Assembly (NCBI RefSeq): GCF_004526345.1
Contig: NZ_CP038213.1
Span: 124,001-188,000 of the forward strand
Origin: Ornithinimicrobium flavum
GTDB taxonomy: Bacteria > Actinomycetota > Actinomycetes > Actinomycetales > Dermatophilaceae
Length of the DNA stretch: 64,000 nucleotides
Direction: 5' to 3'
Position numbers and translations under genes: made by a program. This document shows positions 9,372 to 18,512 of this stretch, one piece after another. The first letter of the stretch is position 1. Each line of letters begins with the position of its first letter. Under the pieces are notes generated by a model. The model was not told where the DNA came from and searched no databases. It saw nothing but the letters and a program-made list of their open reading frames with translations.

Positions 9372-10523
9372 TCAGTTCGTCAGTTCGGCGACGGCGGCTT
9401 CTAGGGTTCTTGCGGATACGCTCCAGTCATGCAGTTCCGCGAAGTTTCGCGCACGCTCGCCGATTAACTTGAGGGTGTCCTCATCCTCGGCGAGCGCCTC
9501 CAGCGCCTCGGCGAGGGAGGAAGGGTCGTCAGGCTCGACTAGCACGCCGTGGCCACCGAGCGCCTCCGGTATACCCCCAATATTGGATGCGATCACGGCC
9601 AGGCCTGCCGCTTGTCCCTCGCGGACGGTAAGCGCGAAGGGCTCGGCCCAGCGAGAGGGGACGACTAAGACATCGGAGCGTGACAGAATGCTGGCCACTT
9701 CACTACGGGCCAAGAAGGGCCGAATGGACACGCGATTGCCCAGGCTGGCTGCCATCTGGCGAATTTCTACTTCATATTTCGTCAGCGGGTCTGAGGCGGT
9801 GAATCCGCGCGATCCCACAAGGGTGAGGTGGATGTCTCGCCGGTTGAGGGATGCTATCGCTTTGAGTAAGATGTCAGCGCCTTTGTCGCGAATCATTCGG
9901 CCTACGAAGACTACGCGAAGGAAGTCGGAGCGACGAAGAGGGCTATCGCGGCGGAAAAACTGTACGTCTACGCCGTTGGGCACCACGCGGATTCGGTCGG
10001 ACATGCGTGTTGGGATGTTCTCGGCAATTTGACTCGCGAGAAACTTGCTCACGCAGATGATGCCCACGGCCGGGGAGAGATCAAGGCCCGCCTGCCGCGC
10101 TTGGTAGGTCTTAAGGACGTCATTGTGGGCGTACACGAAGGGGTGGTGCCGACTTGAGTCGACGAGTCGGACCAATTGGGGTGCATTGTGGCCAAAAAGG
10201 ACGGACTCGGGCCAGTCGGCTTGGTGGCTCACTGCCGCAGCCAGTCTTCTTCGGGCCATGATGCGAGGCAGCCGGAGTCTGGCTAGCCCCGCATCAACCA
10301 TTCCGGGAGAGACATGGGCCGGCAAGCGTATCGCTCGTGCTTCCTCGTACTCGACGATGTCAGCACTTGGGTAGCGATCAGAATACGTACCCTTGGCCAC
10401 TGCTACGATCGGGCGCGGCTCGCTGACGCGGTGACTGCACAGCCCGTGCACAACAGTGGCGATCGCGCTCCCAGTGCGCGGTGAGTAATGGTCGCCCGGG
10501 GTCAGCACGTGGATGTGGTGCAC
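9372..10523 (-). CDS. GT4 family glycosyltransferase
   Basis: The 383-residue protein begins MHHIHVLTPGDHYSPRTGSA and carries GT4 landmarks: AHNDVLKTY, CVSKFLASQIAEN, VVPNGVDVQFFRRDS, VFVGRMIRDKGADILLKA, and PSRWAEPFALTVREGQAAGL with the Glu pair of the donor site. It probably extends a surface glycan from an NDP-sugar at the cytoplasmic face. It is convergent with the damaged GT2 gene (42-bp gap). Its GC content is lower than that of the second half of the window, as for its neighbour. Confidence 0.87.
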   Translation of the reverse strand: MHHIHVLTPGDHYSPRTGSAIATVVHGLCSHRVSEPRPIVAVAKGTYSDRYPSADIVEYEEARAIRLPAHVSPGMVDAGLARLRLPRIMARRRLAAAVSHQADWPESVLFGHNAPQLVRLVDSSRHHPFVYAHNDVLKTYQARQAGLDLSPAVGIICVSKFLASQIAENIPTRMSDRIRVVPNGVDVQFFRRDSPLRRSDFLRVVFVGRMIRDKGADILLKAIASLNRRDIHLTLVGSRGFTASDPLTKYEVEIRQMAASLGNRVSIRPFLARSEVASILSRSDVLVVPSRWAEPFALTVREGQAAGLAVIASNIGGIPEALGGHGVLVEPDDPSSLAEALEALAEDEDTLKLIGERARNFAELHDWSVSARTLEAAVAELTN

Positions 10524-10965
10524 AGGTCAACACTCGCATAGTTGGTCAGTCGGGACTGCTGCACGGGTAGGTGACAGGGCGGTCAGGCTGCCTGAGCTGC
10601 CGGTGCGGTCATGATGCTCGCGCACTCGATGGGGGTCAAACGGCCCGGGGCGTCTTGGCGTGGGTGCCGGTGGTAGGTGCGCTCGATCCAGGTGACGATG
10701 ACGATGCGGAGTTCCTTGCCTGAGGTCGTGGCCAAACGCCGGCGCTCTCGTCGGCGCGACGGCGAGGGCGTGGAGCGCGTCGCCCCGAGGGGTCCTGCTG
10801 TCACAGAGATCGTAGACGTCGGCCGTCAGCAGGCAGCAGGCTTAACCTGGGATACGAGTGCCGCACGTCACGCTGCGGTGTGGGCCTCCCGCGCCTGACG
10901 CTCCATACCCCGGCCGGTTTCCGCCTAGGCTGGTCTCTCAGTCCCAATCGACCGACGGAGCGCCC
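10524..10965. other. 442-bp intergenic stretch between glycan locus and heliorhodopsin
   Basis: It holds a decayed IS3-type transposase end (10583-10732, minus strand). Between 10733 and 10965 I see no convincing gene. A TAGGCT at 10926-10931 could be a -10 box for the heliorhodopsin gene, but no good -35 lies at the right distance. This stretch marks the right edge of the first polysaccharide locus. Confidence 0.6.
10583..10732 (-). pseudogene. 3' remnant of an IS3-type transposase
   Basis: The minus-strand frame ends ELRIVIVTWIERTYHRHP, then GRLTPIECASIM, and AAQAA before its stop. This is the C-terminal end of the integrase-core transposase of IS3 elements, normally read as W-I-E-x-x-Y-x-R-R-R then L-G-x-L-T-P-I-E-Y-E. 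Only about 45 residues remain, and key positions are changed (HPRQDAP for the usual R-R-R-H-S-x-L), so it is dead. No inverted repeats were seen. It is a scar of earlier transposition at the edge of the glycan locus. Confidence 0.75.
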
Positions 10966-11739
10966 GTGAGCACCACCCAGACCGATCAGTCGCGCTACAC
11001 GCGGCTGCGCACGTTCAACTGGATCGCCGCGGCGGTGCACGCCGCCCAGGCAGTGGCCGTCGTCCTCCTGGCGACCGACTTCACCCTGCCGGTCACCGCG
11101 ACCTACCTCTCCGGCCCGCCCGGCACCCCTCCCGGTGACCAGGTCACCCTCTGGGACGTCTCGACCCCTCTGGCGATCGCGGCCTTCCTGGCGCTGTCGG
11201 CTATCTTCCACATCATCGTCGCCTCTCCCGGGATCTTCGACCGCTACCGCGCCGGGCTGGCGCAGGGGCACAACTACTTCCGGTGGGTGGAGTACTCCCT
11301 GTCCAGTTCGCTGATGATCGTCATCATCGCCCAACTGGTCGGCATCTCCGACGTGGTCGCGCTGCTCGCGCTCTTCGGCGTCAACGCCTCGATGATCCTC
11401 TTCGGCTGGCTGCAGGAGAAGTACCACCAGCCCGGTGCCGGCGGGTGGCTGCCCTTCATCTTCGGCTGCGTCGCCGGGGCCGTGCCGTGGATCGGGGTCG
11501 TGCTCTACACGATCGCGCCCGGGTCGACGTCCGGGGCCGAGCCGCCCGGCTTCGTCTACGGGATCATCGTCTCGCTGTTCCTCTTCTTCAACGTCTTCGC
11601 GCTGGTCCAGTGGCTGCAGTACAAGCCGGTCGGGCGGTTCCGCAACTACCTCACCGGTGAGACGGCCTACATCGTGCTCAGCCTCACCGCGAAGTCGGCC
11701 CTCGCCTGGCAGATCTTCGCGGGCACGCTTGTCGGCTGA
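10966..11739 (+). CDS. Heliorhodopsin
   Basis: The GTG at 10966 follows a GGAG seven bases upstream and gives 257 residues, the usual heliorhodopsin size. Seven hydrophobic segments are visible. The retinal-binding Lys is K243 in LSLTAKSALAWQ; the expected Schiff-base counterion is E109 in FRWVEYSLSSS; H25 and H82 and S239 lie exactly two positions after the matching residues of the type protein 48C12 (H23, E107, H80, S237, K241). Heliorhodopsins are light-absorbing membrane proteins with inverted topology and no established ion-pumping role in most hosts. No retinal or carotenoid gene is in the window. It is convergent with the gluconokinase gene (4-bp gap). Confidence 0.95.
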   Translation: MSTTQTDQSRYTRLRTFNWIAAAVHAAQAVAVVLLATDFTLPVTATYLSGPPGTPPGDQVTLWDVSTPLAIAAFLALSAIFHIIVASPGIFDRYRAGLAQGHNYFRWVEYSLSSSLMIVIIAQLVGISDVVALLALFGVNASMILFGWLQEKYHQPGAGGWLPFIFGCVAGAVPWIGVVLYTIAPGSTSGAEPPGFVYGIIVSLFLFFNVFALVQWLQYKPVGRFRNYLTGETAYIVLSLTAKSALAWQIFAGTLVG

Positions 11740-11743
11740 CGGC

Positions 11744-12271
11744 TCAGCCCGCCGTCTCCCGCAGCGCGGTCATCGACGCCTCGGTGACCTCCTCGATCCC
11801 GACGCGCACGTCGACCAGTGCACCGGCCTCGTCCGGCTCGAGCATCTCGAGGGTGTCGAACTGCGACTGCAGGAGCGAGGGCGGCATGAAGTGCTCGCGC
11901 TTGCTCATCCGGTCCAGCAGGATGTCGTAGTCGGTGTGCAGGTGCAGGAAGAACGGGTCGGTCCCGCTCTGGCGCAGCCAGTCGCGGTAGATCCGCCGGA
12001 GAGCCGAGCAGCCGGTGACGGAGGCCTGGCCCTGCTCGTCCAGCTCGCGGATCCGCGCGGCGAGGGCCTGCAGCCAGGGGCGCCGGTCGTCGTCGTTGAG
12101 CGGGACACCGGAGGACATCTTGTCGACGTTGGCCGGGGGGTGGAACTGGTCGCCCTCGACGAAGACGGCGCCCAGCTGCTCCGCCAGGGCCTTCCCGATC
12201 GTGGTCTTGCCAGTCCCGGAGACCCCCATGACGACGACGTGCTGCGGCGCGCCCACTAGAGGATCAGCCAC
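11744..12271 (-). CDS. gntK: Gluconokinase
   Basis: The 175-residue protein has a P-loop GVSGTGKTT at 16-24 and the gluconokinase signatures EGDQFHPPANVDKMSSG, DDDRRPWL, and SALRRIYRDWLR. It phosphorylates gluconate with ATP to 6-phosphogluconate, feeding the pentose phosphate or Entner-Doudoroff routes in the cytoplasm. The GTG start at 12271 overlaps the end of the permease gene by 16 bp; a second GTG at 12256, sharing a base with the permease stop, is possible and keeps the whole P-loop. The pairing with gntP is classic and indicates cotranscription. Confidence 0.93.
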   Translation of the reverse strand: MADPLVGAPQHVVVMGVSGTGKTTIGKALAEQLGAVFVEGDQFHPPANVDKMSSGVPLNDDDRRPWLQALAARIRELDEQGQASVTGCSALRRIYRDWLRQSGTDPFFLHLHTDYDILLDRMSKREHFMPPSLLQSQFDTLEMLEPDEAGALVDVRVGIEEVTEASMTALRETAG

Positions 12272-13674
12272 AGCGCGGAGGCGATCGCGAAGACGGCCAG
12301 GCCCAGGGTCGTCTCCATGACCGTCCAGGTCTTGAGGGTGGTCTTCTCGTCCATCCCGAAGAAGCGGCTCACCAGCCAGAAGCCGGAGTCGTTGACGTGC
12401 GAGAGCACCGTGGCCCCCGCGGCGACCGCGAAGACCAGGAGAGCGACCTTGACGTCGCTCAGGCCCTCCGCCGCGACCTGGGCCGAGATCAGGCCGGCGG
12501 TGGTCGTCAGCGCCACCGTCGCCGAGCCCTGTGCGACGCGCAGCGCCGTCGCGATGAGGAAGGCCTGCAGCAGCAGCGGCAGCCCGACGTCCGAGAGCGA
12601 CTCGGTCAGCGCCTGGCCGATGCCGCTGGCGCGCAGCACCCCGCCGAACATGCCGCCGGCGCCGGTGATGAGGATGATCGCGGCGATCGGGCCCAGCGCC
12701 TCGTCCATGAGCTTGGTCGCGGCGGGGATGCTGAAGCGGCCGGGGGCGAGCACGATCACCGCGACGACGACGGTGATGAGCAGCGCGACCGGGGTCTGGC
12801 CGATGAGCTGAAGACCGCTGGCCCAGGCCGCGTCGTCGGCGATCCGGCCGTCGGTCCTGAGGGTGCCGACGACGGTGTTGAGCGCGATGAGCAGGAAGGG
12901 GAGCATCAGCAGCACCAGGACGACGCCGAAGGCCGGCGCCCTGGTCCGCACGGCCGTGCCCCCACCGGTGCCGTCGCCGGCCTCGGGGTCGACGCCGGCG
13001 TTCTCCTCACCGAAGAGCAGGTCGGGGATCGACACGTCGAAGCGCTTGCCCAGCCACATACCAACGAGGTAGGCGCCGAGGTACCACCCGACGATGGCCA
13101 CCGGGATACCCAGCAGCAGGGTGACGCCGATGTCGCCACCCATGAGGTCGGCCGCGGCCACCGGGCCGGGGTGCGGGGGCACGATGGCGTGCATCGCCGC
13201 GAACGCACCGGCGGTGGGCAGGCCGTACTTGAGGATGGACCCGCCGAAGCGCCGGGCCACGGTGAAGATGATCGGCAGGAAGACGACCAGGCCGGCGTCG
13301 AAGAAGATCGGGAAGCCGAAGATGAGGGCGGCGATGCCCAGGGCCAGCGGCGCCCGCTTCTCCCCGAAGCGGTTGATGAGGGTGTCGGCCAGCACCTGGG
13401 CGCCGCCGGTGTGCTCGAGCAGGCGCCCGAGCATCACGCCGAAGGCCACCAGCAGGGCGACCGACCCCAGCGTGCTGCTGAAGCCGCTCATCAGGGCCAT
13501 CGGCACGTCGGCCAGCGGGATCCCGGCCGCCACTGCCGTGAGCAGGCTGACCAGGACCAGCGAGACGAAGGCGTGCAGCTTCACCTTCATGATGAGGAAG
13601 AGCAGCAGCGCGACCGCCGCCGCGGCGATGAGCAGCAGGACCCCGGCTCCGTATGCCGGCTCGATGGCTTCCAT
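12256..13674 (-). CDS. gntP: GntP-family gluconate permease
   Basis: The ATG at 13674 is preferred over the upstream in-frame start at 13716 because a GAGGGGAC lies at Shine-Dalgarno distance. The product of about 472 residues is almost wholly hydrophobic, with the GntP pattern FGFPIFFDAGLVVFLPIIF and HAIVPPHPGPVAAADLMG. It imports gluconate by proton symport across the cytoplasmic membrane and forms an operon with the kinase downstream. A Gly/Asp/Thr-rich cytoplasmic loop (about residues 220-245) is somewhat longer than in E. coli GntP. No regulator gene is adjacent. Confidence 0.93.
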   Translation of the reverse strand: MEAIEPAYGAGVLLLIAAAAVALLLFLIMKVKLHAFVSLVLVSLLTAVAAGIPLADVPMALMSGFSSTLGSVALLVAFGVMLGRLLEHTGGAQVLADTLINRFGEKRAPLALGIAALIFGFPIFFDAGLVVFLPIIFTVARRFGGSILKYGLPTAGAFAAMHAIVPPHPGPVAAADLMGGDIGVTLLLGIPVAIVGWYLGAYLVGMWLGKRFDVSIPDLLFGEENAGVDPEAGDGTGGGTAVRTRAPAFGVVLVLLMLPFLLIALNTVVGTLRTDGRIADDAAWASGLQLIGQTPVALLITVVVAVIVLAPGRFSIPAATKLMDEALGPIAAIILITGAGGMFGGVLRASGIGQALTESLSDVGLPLLLQAFLIATALRVAQGSATVALTTTAGLISAQVAAEGLSDVKVALLVFAVAAGATVLSHVNDSGFWLVSRFFGMDEKTTLKTWTVMETTLGLAVFAIASALWLIL

Positions 13675-13804
13675 GATCTGTCCCCTCGTCGAGTGGTCGG
13701 GTCTGCGGTGACCCACGGGTCACCCTAGTCCCAGGTGTCGCGGTCCTGCCCGGGTCAGCGAGGACGCGCTCGCGGGCGCGGGCGACGCGTGTGAGGATGC
13801 GCTC

Positions 13805-14832
13805 GTGCGCCCCCGCGAGCAGACCGACGACCGGCCGGCCCTGGCCGGGCTGCTCGTCGTCGTGCCCGCCCGCGACGAGGAGGACGAGGTCGCCGGGGTC
13901 TGGCAGCCGTGGCTGCCGCAGTGGGGGAGGTCGACCTGCCGGTCGTGGTGAGCGTCATCCTGCACCAATGCACCGACAGCACCGCGGACCGGGTCGACGA
14001 CGTGGTCCGCGGGCACCCGGATGTCCGTTGGCTCGTCGTCGACAGCGGGGCGGGGACGCTCGGCGGTGCCCGGGCGGAGGGGGTGCTGGCCGCGCGGCAC
14101 CACGACGCACTCGCCCACCTCGACCCGCGGGTCGTGTGGCTGGCGAGCACCGACGCGGACTCGCGTGTGCCGCATACCTGGCTGGCCGTCCAGACCGAGC
14201 TGGCCGACCGCGGGCTGGACCTGGTCCTGGGCTCGGTGGAGCCGCGCGACGACGGGTCCGAGTCCGCCCGGCTGTGGCACGCGCAGCACCACCTGGTCGA
14301 GGGTCACCTCGGCATTCACGCGGCCAACCTGGGGGTGCGGCTGTCCGCCTACGACGTAGCCGGTGGCTTCCCCGACGTCGACGACGGGGAGGACATGCGG
14401 CTCGTGCACGCGGTCCGGGACGTCGACGGTCTGCCGTGGACCAGCACCGACCGGGCGCGTGTCCTCACCTCGTCCCGGCGGGAGGGGCGGGCCGGGAAGG
14501 GGTTCGCCCGGTTCCTGCGGCGGCTGGACGACGCCGTCGAGACCTTCGGTGCGACGCAGGAGCTCGAGCAGCGGCTGCGGGTCGAGATCCTGCGGCTGGC
14601 CGACGAGCGGGGGCCGGAGAAGACGCTGTGCCCGTCGGAGGCCGCCGGTGCGGTGGACCCGACGCGGCGCCAGGCCTTGACCCACGTCGCCCGGGCGGTG
14701 GCGTGCACACTGGCCGACGAGGGCCTCGTCGTGGTCACGCAGAAGGGCGTGCCGGTCGACGGGCGGACCACGCCGGGCCCGGTGCGGGTCGGTCTGCCGT
14801 CGGAGGAGCTGCAGGGGCGGTCAGGCCCGTAG
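13805..14832 (+). pseudogene. GT2 glycosyltransferase with one apparent frameshift near its 5' end
   Basis: Translation from GTG 13805 (AGGA at good distance) gives LLVVVPARDEEDEVAG, the expected first strand and nucleotide-binding loop of GT2. Near 13895 homology moves to another frame, which reads LAAVAAAVGEVDLPVVVSVI and then LASTDADSRVP (DxD motif), GGFPDVDDGEDMRL and on to 14832. One missing base in GCCGGGGTCTGG would explain it. Without the shift only the longer frame (from GTG 13909) is translated, lacking the first strand. The 3' end overlaps the convergent debranching-like gene by 12 bp. It may be an error or a real lesion. Confidence 0.72.
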
Positions 14833-16779
14833 CGTCAAAGGGTCGCCCGCCGGCCCGACGCGCACCCCGTGCAGCTCCCACCCGCTCCGGAGCAGGGGTG
14901 ACGGGTCGGTGCTGACCCGGCCGGCGGGCACGTCCACGCTCAGCCCGACCAGGGCCGTCACCATCGCGGCCGCGCTCGCGGCCGACCACGCCTGGGGCCG
15001 GCAGGACGCCGGGTAGGGCACCGGGCGACCACCCACGGGGTCGCCGGCGACGAGCTCGGGGAAGCGGTGGTGCACGGCGCTGGAGAGGCGGGCCATCGCC
15101 TGCAGCAGGAGGTCGGCCTCGGCGCGGTAGCCCCGCAGCCGCAGACCGTGCAGGGCGATCGCGGTGTCGTGCGTCCACACCGACCCGGTGTGGTAGCCCG
15201 CGGGGTTGTAGGCCGGGTTGTCGGCCGACAGGGTGGCGATCCCGAACTCGCGCACTATGTCCGGCCGGGTCAGGCGCCCCACCACGAGGTCGCACTCCTC
15301 CTCGGTGAGCATCCTGCTCGCCAGCACGTGGCCTATGTTGGAGCCGACCCCGTCGACCTGACGGCCGTCGGCGTCGAGGGCCATGGCCAGGTAGCGGTCC
15401 GCGCCCTCACCCACCCAGAAGCGGTCCCGCACGCAGGCGGATAGGTCGTCGGCCCACGAGCGCCACTCCTCGCCGCCGTCCTCACCCAGGGCCTCGAGCA
15501 GGTCCGCGGCCCCGCGGGCCGCCTCCACGGCATACCCCTGGGCCTCCAGCAGGGCGATCGGCGCGGGCGCGATCGTGCCGTCCGCCCGCCGCATCGAGTC
15601 GCCCGAGTCCTTCCACCCCTGGTTGGACAGGCCGGTGCCCGCCTCGTCGAGATAGCGCAGGAAGCCGTCGGGCGACTCCTCGCACATCCGTCGCATCCAC
15701 CCCAGCGCGGCGTGCATCGTCGGCAGCAGCGCGCGGACCTCATCCTCGGGCATGCCCCAGCGCCACGCGTCGTGCAGCAGGACGACCCACAACGGGGTCG
15801 CGTCGACGGTGCCGTAGTAGAGCGGCGGCAGCTCGAGGCTCCCCCCGGAGTAGGTGGCGCGCCGCACCTCGTGGAGGATCTTGCCCCGCTCGGCGGCCAG
15901 CGCCGGGTCGTCGACCTGCGCCTGACGTCGGGCGAGCGCGCAGCGTCCCGCGGGCCAGGGCCTGGCTGAAGGGCAGCATGAGCCGGGCCGTCCACAGCGC
16001 GTCCCGGCCGAAGAGCGTGAGGTACCACGGGCTGCCGACCGCCGCAAAGACGTCCTGCGGGTCCTCGGGGTCGGTCAGCAGCAGGTGCTGCAGGTCGGTG
16101 AGGTTGGTGCGCAGGAGCCGCTCCCACACGGGGTCGCCGACGAAGCGGGGCCCCGGGCGAAGTCGCACCGGTCCGACCCCGCCCCGCCGTCGAACGCGCT
16201 GGGTGCGAGCCGCCGGGCGGAGAAGGTCAGCGTCACGGTCCGCTCCGTGCCGGGCGGCAGATCCAGGTCCCAGTCGAGCTCGGTGCCCTGCGGGGTATGC
16301 CGCGTGCGCGCGACAGCCTGCCGAGGCGCTCACCGTGGTGGCGTGGCGGTCGTCGGCCCAGGCTACGAGCACGCTGCCCTCGCCCACCCCCGGGTGCGCA
16401 GGGGTCGTCGCAGGGGGCAACAGGACCGGGTCGTCGGCCAGCCCGGTCTTCACCGACGCCAGCTCGGCCCCGTCGCCGCCCACCTGCACGGTGAGGGTGG
16501 TCCGCACGTCCGTCATGGCCCGGGAGACGACCCGCACGGCCTCGGTCATGACGTGCTCGCCCCCCTGTCCACCCGACAGTGTGCGCGTGCGATGCACCTC
16601 GACGGTCGGGTCGTCGCCGGCTCCTCGTCGCAGCGGACCCGCAGGACCGACACGACCCGCCGGTCGTCGACGAACCACCCGGTGCCCGGCCGGGCGATCT
16701 GACCGTCGTGGGCACTCAGCACGGTCGACGGTCCGTCCACCGCGATCTCCAGCTCGTGCAATCAGGGCTGCTGCTTCAT
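14821..16779 (-). pseudogene. Amylo-alpha-1,6-glucosidase / glycogen-debranching-like protein, multiply disrupted
   Basis: The ATG at 16779 overlaps the stop of the upstream gene (ATGA), so it is probably the original start, but codon 6 is TGA (16762-16764). A TTG right after it would restart at LHELEIAVDGPSTVLSAHDG, then GTGWFVDDRRVVS, the N-terminal domain of actinobacterial debranching-like proteins. The family pattern then alternates between two frames, with shifts near 16620, 16325, 16153 and 15940, ending in a good C-terminal (alpha/alpha)6-barrel region (GYHTGSVWTHDTAIALHGL). Intact homologues hydrolyse alpha-1,6 or related glucosidic bonds. Five lesions suggest decay, though alternating single-base indels in GC runs also fit sequencing error. 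Confidence 0.8.
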
Positions 16780-18512
16780 CGTGGGTACATCCTGTGGACG
16801 TCGGCCAGGCGTGCCTCGATCGCCGGCCGCCAGGCGGCGAACCGCGGCTCGGTGAGCAGCACACGCTTGACGAAGGGAAATCCGGCGTCCAGCAGCACCT
16901 CCCACGCCAGCAGGGCGTTGGCATCCGGGGGCATCCCCAGCTCGTCCTGGCTCCACCCCGTGGCCGTGGAGAGTCCAAGCTCACGCACCAGCGCACTCAG
17001 CCCGATCTCGTAAGCCAGGATGACGTCCTCCTTGGACTGCTGCGGTGCAACATCTGCGAAGAACCGCTGCAGATCCGGCAGACCCAGGACGCCTCCGGAG
17101 AAGACCATCAGACTGCTCTGAAGATGCGGTCGAGGTCTTCGGTTCCAGGTCGCTCCCCAGACCTGCGCGTCGCTGGTGGTGATCCGCCGCGTCAGCTCCT
17201 CCAGGGAGCCAGCCGGGCCCTCCAGCGAGTCGTTCGTGAGGATGACCCGCGCCTTGCCGGCGATCTGGGGGTAGGCGCTCAGCGCGTCGCGCCAGGAGCC
17301 GAAGTCGTAGGCCGAGTTGGGCCGAGACACGACCGCGACGCCGCTAGGCACGGACGGGGCGCGCAGCCGGGTCCACGGGTCCCGGGCGGCGACGACGAGC
17401 GTCGGCCAGCCGGCGGCGGCATACGCCTGCGCCGCCCGCAGCGCGCTGGAGCGGACGTCACGACCCGGCGACCACTCGGCCATGACCACCACGCGGTCGC
17501 CGGCCAGGACCTGCTCCACGTCCCCGGCCACCACGCGCAGCCAGCCACGTCCGAGGCTGTTGACCTTCTCCTTGAGCGCGAACCGGCCGTCCCGCAGCCG
17601 CCGTCGCTGGGCCTTGGTGGCGAGATCCAGCCGCTCGGCGAAGGGCACGCCCGCGTCCTGGCCCCACGTCCGGGTGCCCCGGGCGGTGACCGCGGTGGCC
17701 TCCGCCCACTTGGCGAGCTCGCCCGGGTGCCGTGCCCAGAGGTTGACCAGGCGTGCAGCATGTCCGACCTGCGCCCGCCACAGCCGTCCACCGCCCAGGG
17801 TGGCGTCATACGTGAGATCGAGGTCGAAGCGCTCGCGCACGACCGTCGGGGCGGTCTGCCTCCCGTTGACGATGTTGGAGACGTTGGTGCCGTGCACCAC
17901 CTGCGCCCACATGACCGGCGCGTGCACCTGACGCACAGGCGCGTGCCCGCGGGCTCTCGCGTGCTTGGCCACGAAGACCGTCTCCGGCGGCCGGCCCTCC
18001 TCCCGCCGCTCGATGAGGGACAGGAAGGGGCTGGAGACGATGTTGCTCCGGTAGACCGCGCCGGTGCGGTCGATCTGCACCCCGCGGGGGAAGTTGACGA
18101 ACATCCGCTCCTGCCCGGCGAACTCCGTCTGCACCCGCGCCATGAAGTCCACCGCCATGGCGTCGTCGCTGTCGATCCGGGTGGTGATGAGGTATGCCGC
18201 GTCCGCTCGGTCGGCCACGGGGCCGGCGAAGGAGTCGCGTCGGAAGGGCTCGCTCGACCAGATCGGGGTGAACGCCCCCTCGGCCAGCTCCCCCACCTGC
18301 GCCCGGAAGTCGTCGCTGCACCGGTCGTCGAAGAGGACCAGCCAGTCGAACGGCTGCGCCCCGCGCTGCCGCGTCACCGACGGCAGGCAGGCGTCGTAGA
18401 AGAACCCCAGCCGGTAGTGCAGCCACTCCTCGGTCGCCGGCGGGGCGCCCGGCACCATCACGGCGCTGAAGCGGGTCAGCAGGACGTGGTCGAAGGGGCG
18501 TGGGGCGGTCAC
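16776..18512 (-). CDS. Putative rhamnosyltransferase-like protein with RgpF-like C-terminal domain
   Basis: GTG 18512 overlaps the DUF218 gene stop by 4 bp and is chosen over the far upstream frame opening. The 578 residues fall in two parts. About 1-290 resemble putative rhamnosyltransferases, with DWLVLFDDRCSDDF and a DSDD site in ITTRIDSDDAMAVDF. About 350-578 resemble the RgpF rhamnan-synthesis domain, with NSAYDFGSWRDAL, ILTNDSLEGPAGSLEELTRR and HLQSSLMVFS. It likely adds rhamnose or a similar sugar to a wall polysaccharide; that is inference from families. It is tightly coupled to its neighbours on both sides. Confidence 0.78.
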   Translation of the reverse strand: MTAPRPFDHVLLTRFSAVMVPGAPPATEEWLHYRLGFFYDACLPSVTRQRGAQPFDWLVLFDDRCSDDFRAQVGELAEGAFTPIWSSEPFRRDSFAGPVADRADAAYLITTRIDSDDAMAVDFMARVQTEFAGQERMFVNFPRGVQIDRTGAVYRSNIVSSPFLSLIERREEGRPPETVFVAKHARARGHAPVRQVHAPVMWAQVVHGTNVSNIVNGRQTAPTVVRERFDLDLTYDATLGGGRLWRAQVGHAARLVNLWARHPGELAKWAEATAVTARGTRTWGQDAGVPFAERLDLATKAQRRRLRDGRFALKEKVNSLGRGWLRVVAGDVEQVLAGDRVVVMAEWSPGRDVRSSALRAAQAYAAAGWPTLVVAARDPWTRLRAPSVPSGVAVVSRPNSAYDFGSWRDALSAYPQIAGKARVILTNDSLEGPAGSLEELTRRITTSDAQVWGATWNRRPRPHLQSSLMVFSGGVLGLPDLQRFFADVAPQQSKEDVILAYEIGLSALVRELGLSTATGWSQDELGMPPDANALLAWEVLLDAGFPFVKRVLLTEPRFAAWRPAIEARLADVHRMYPR

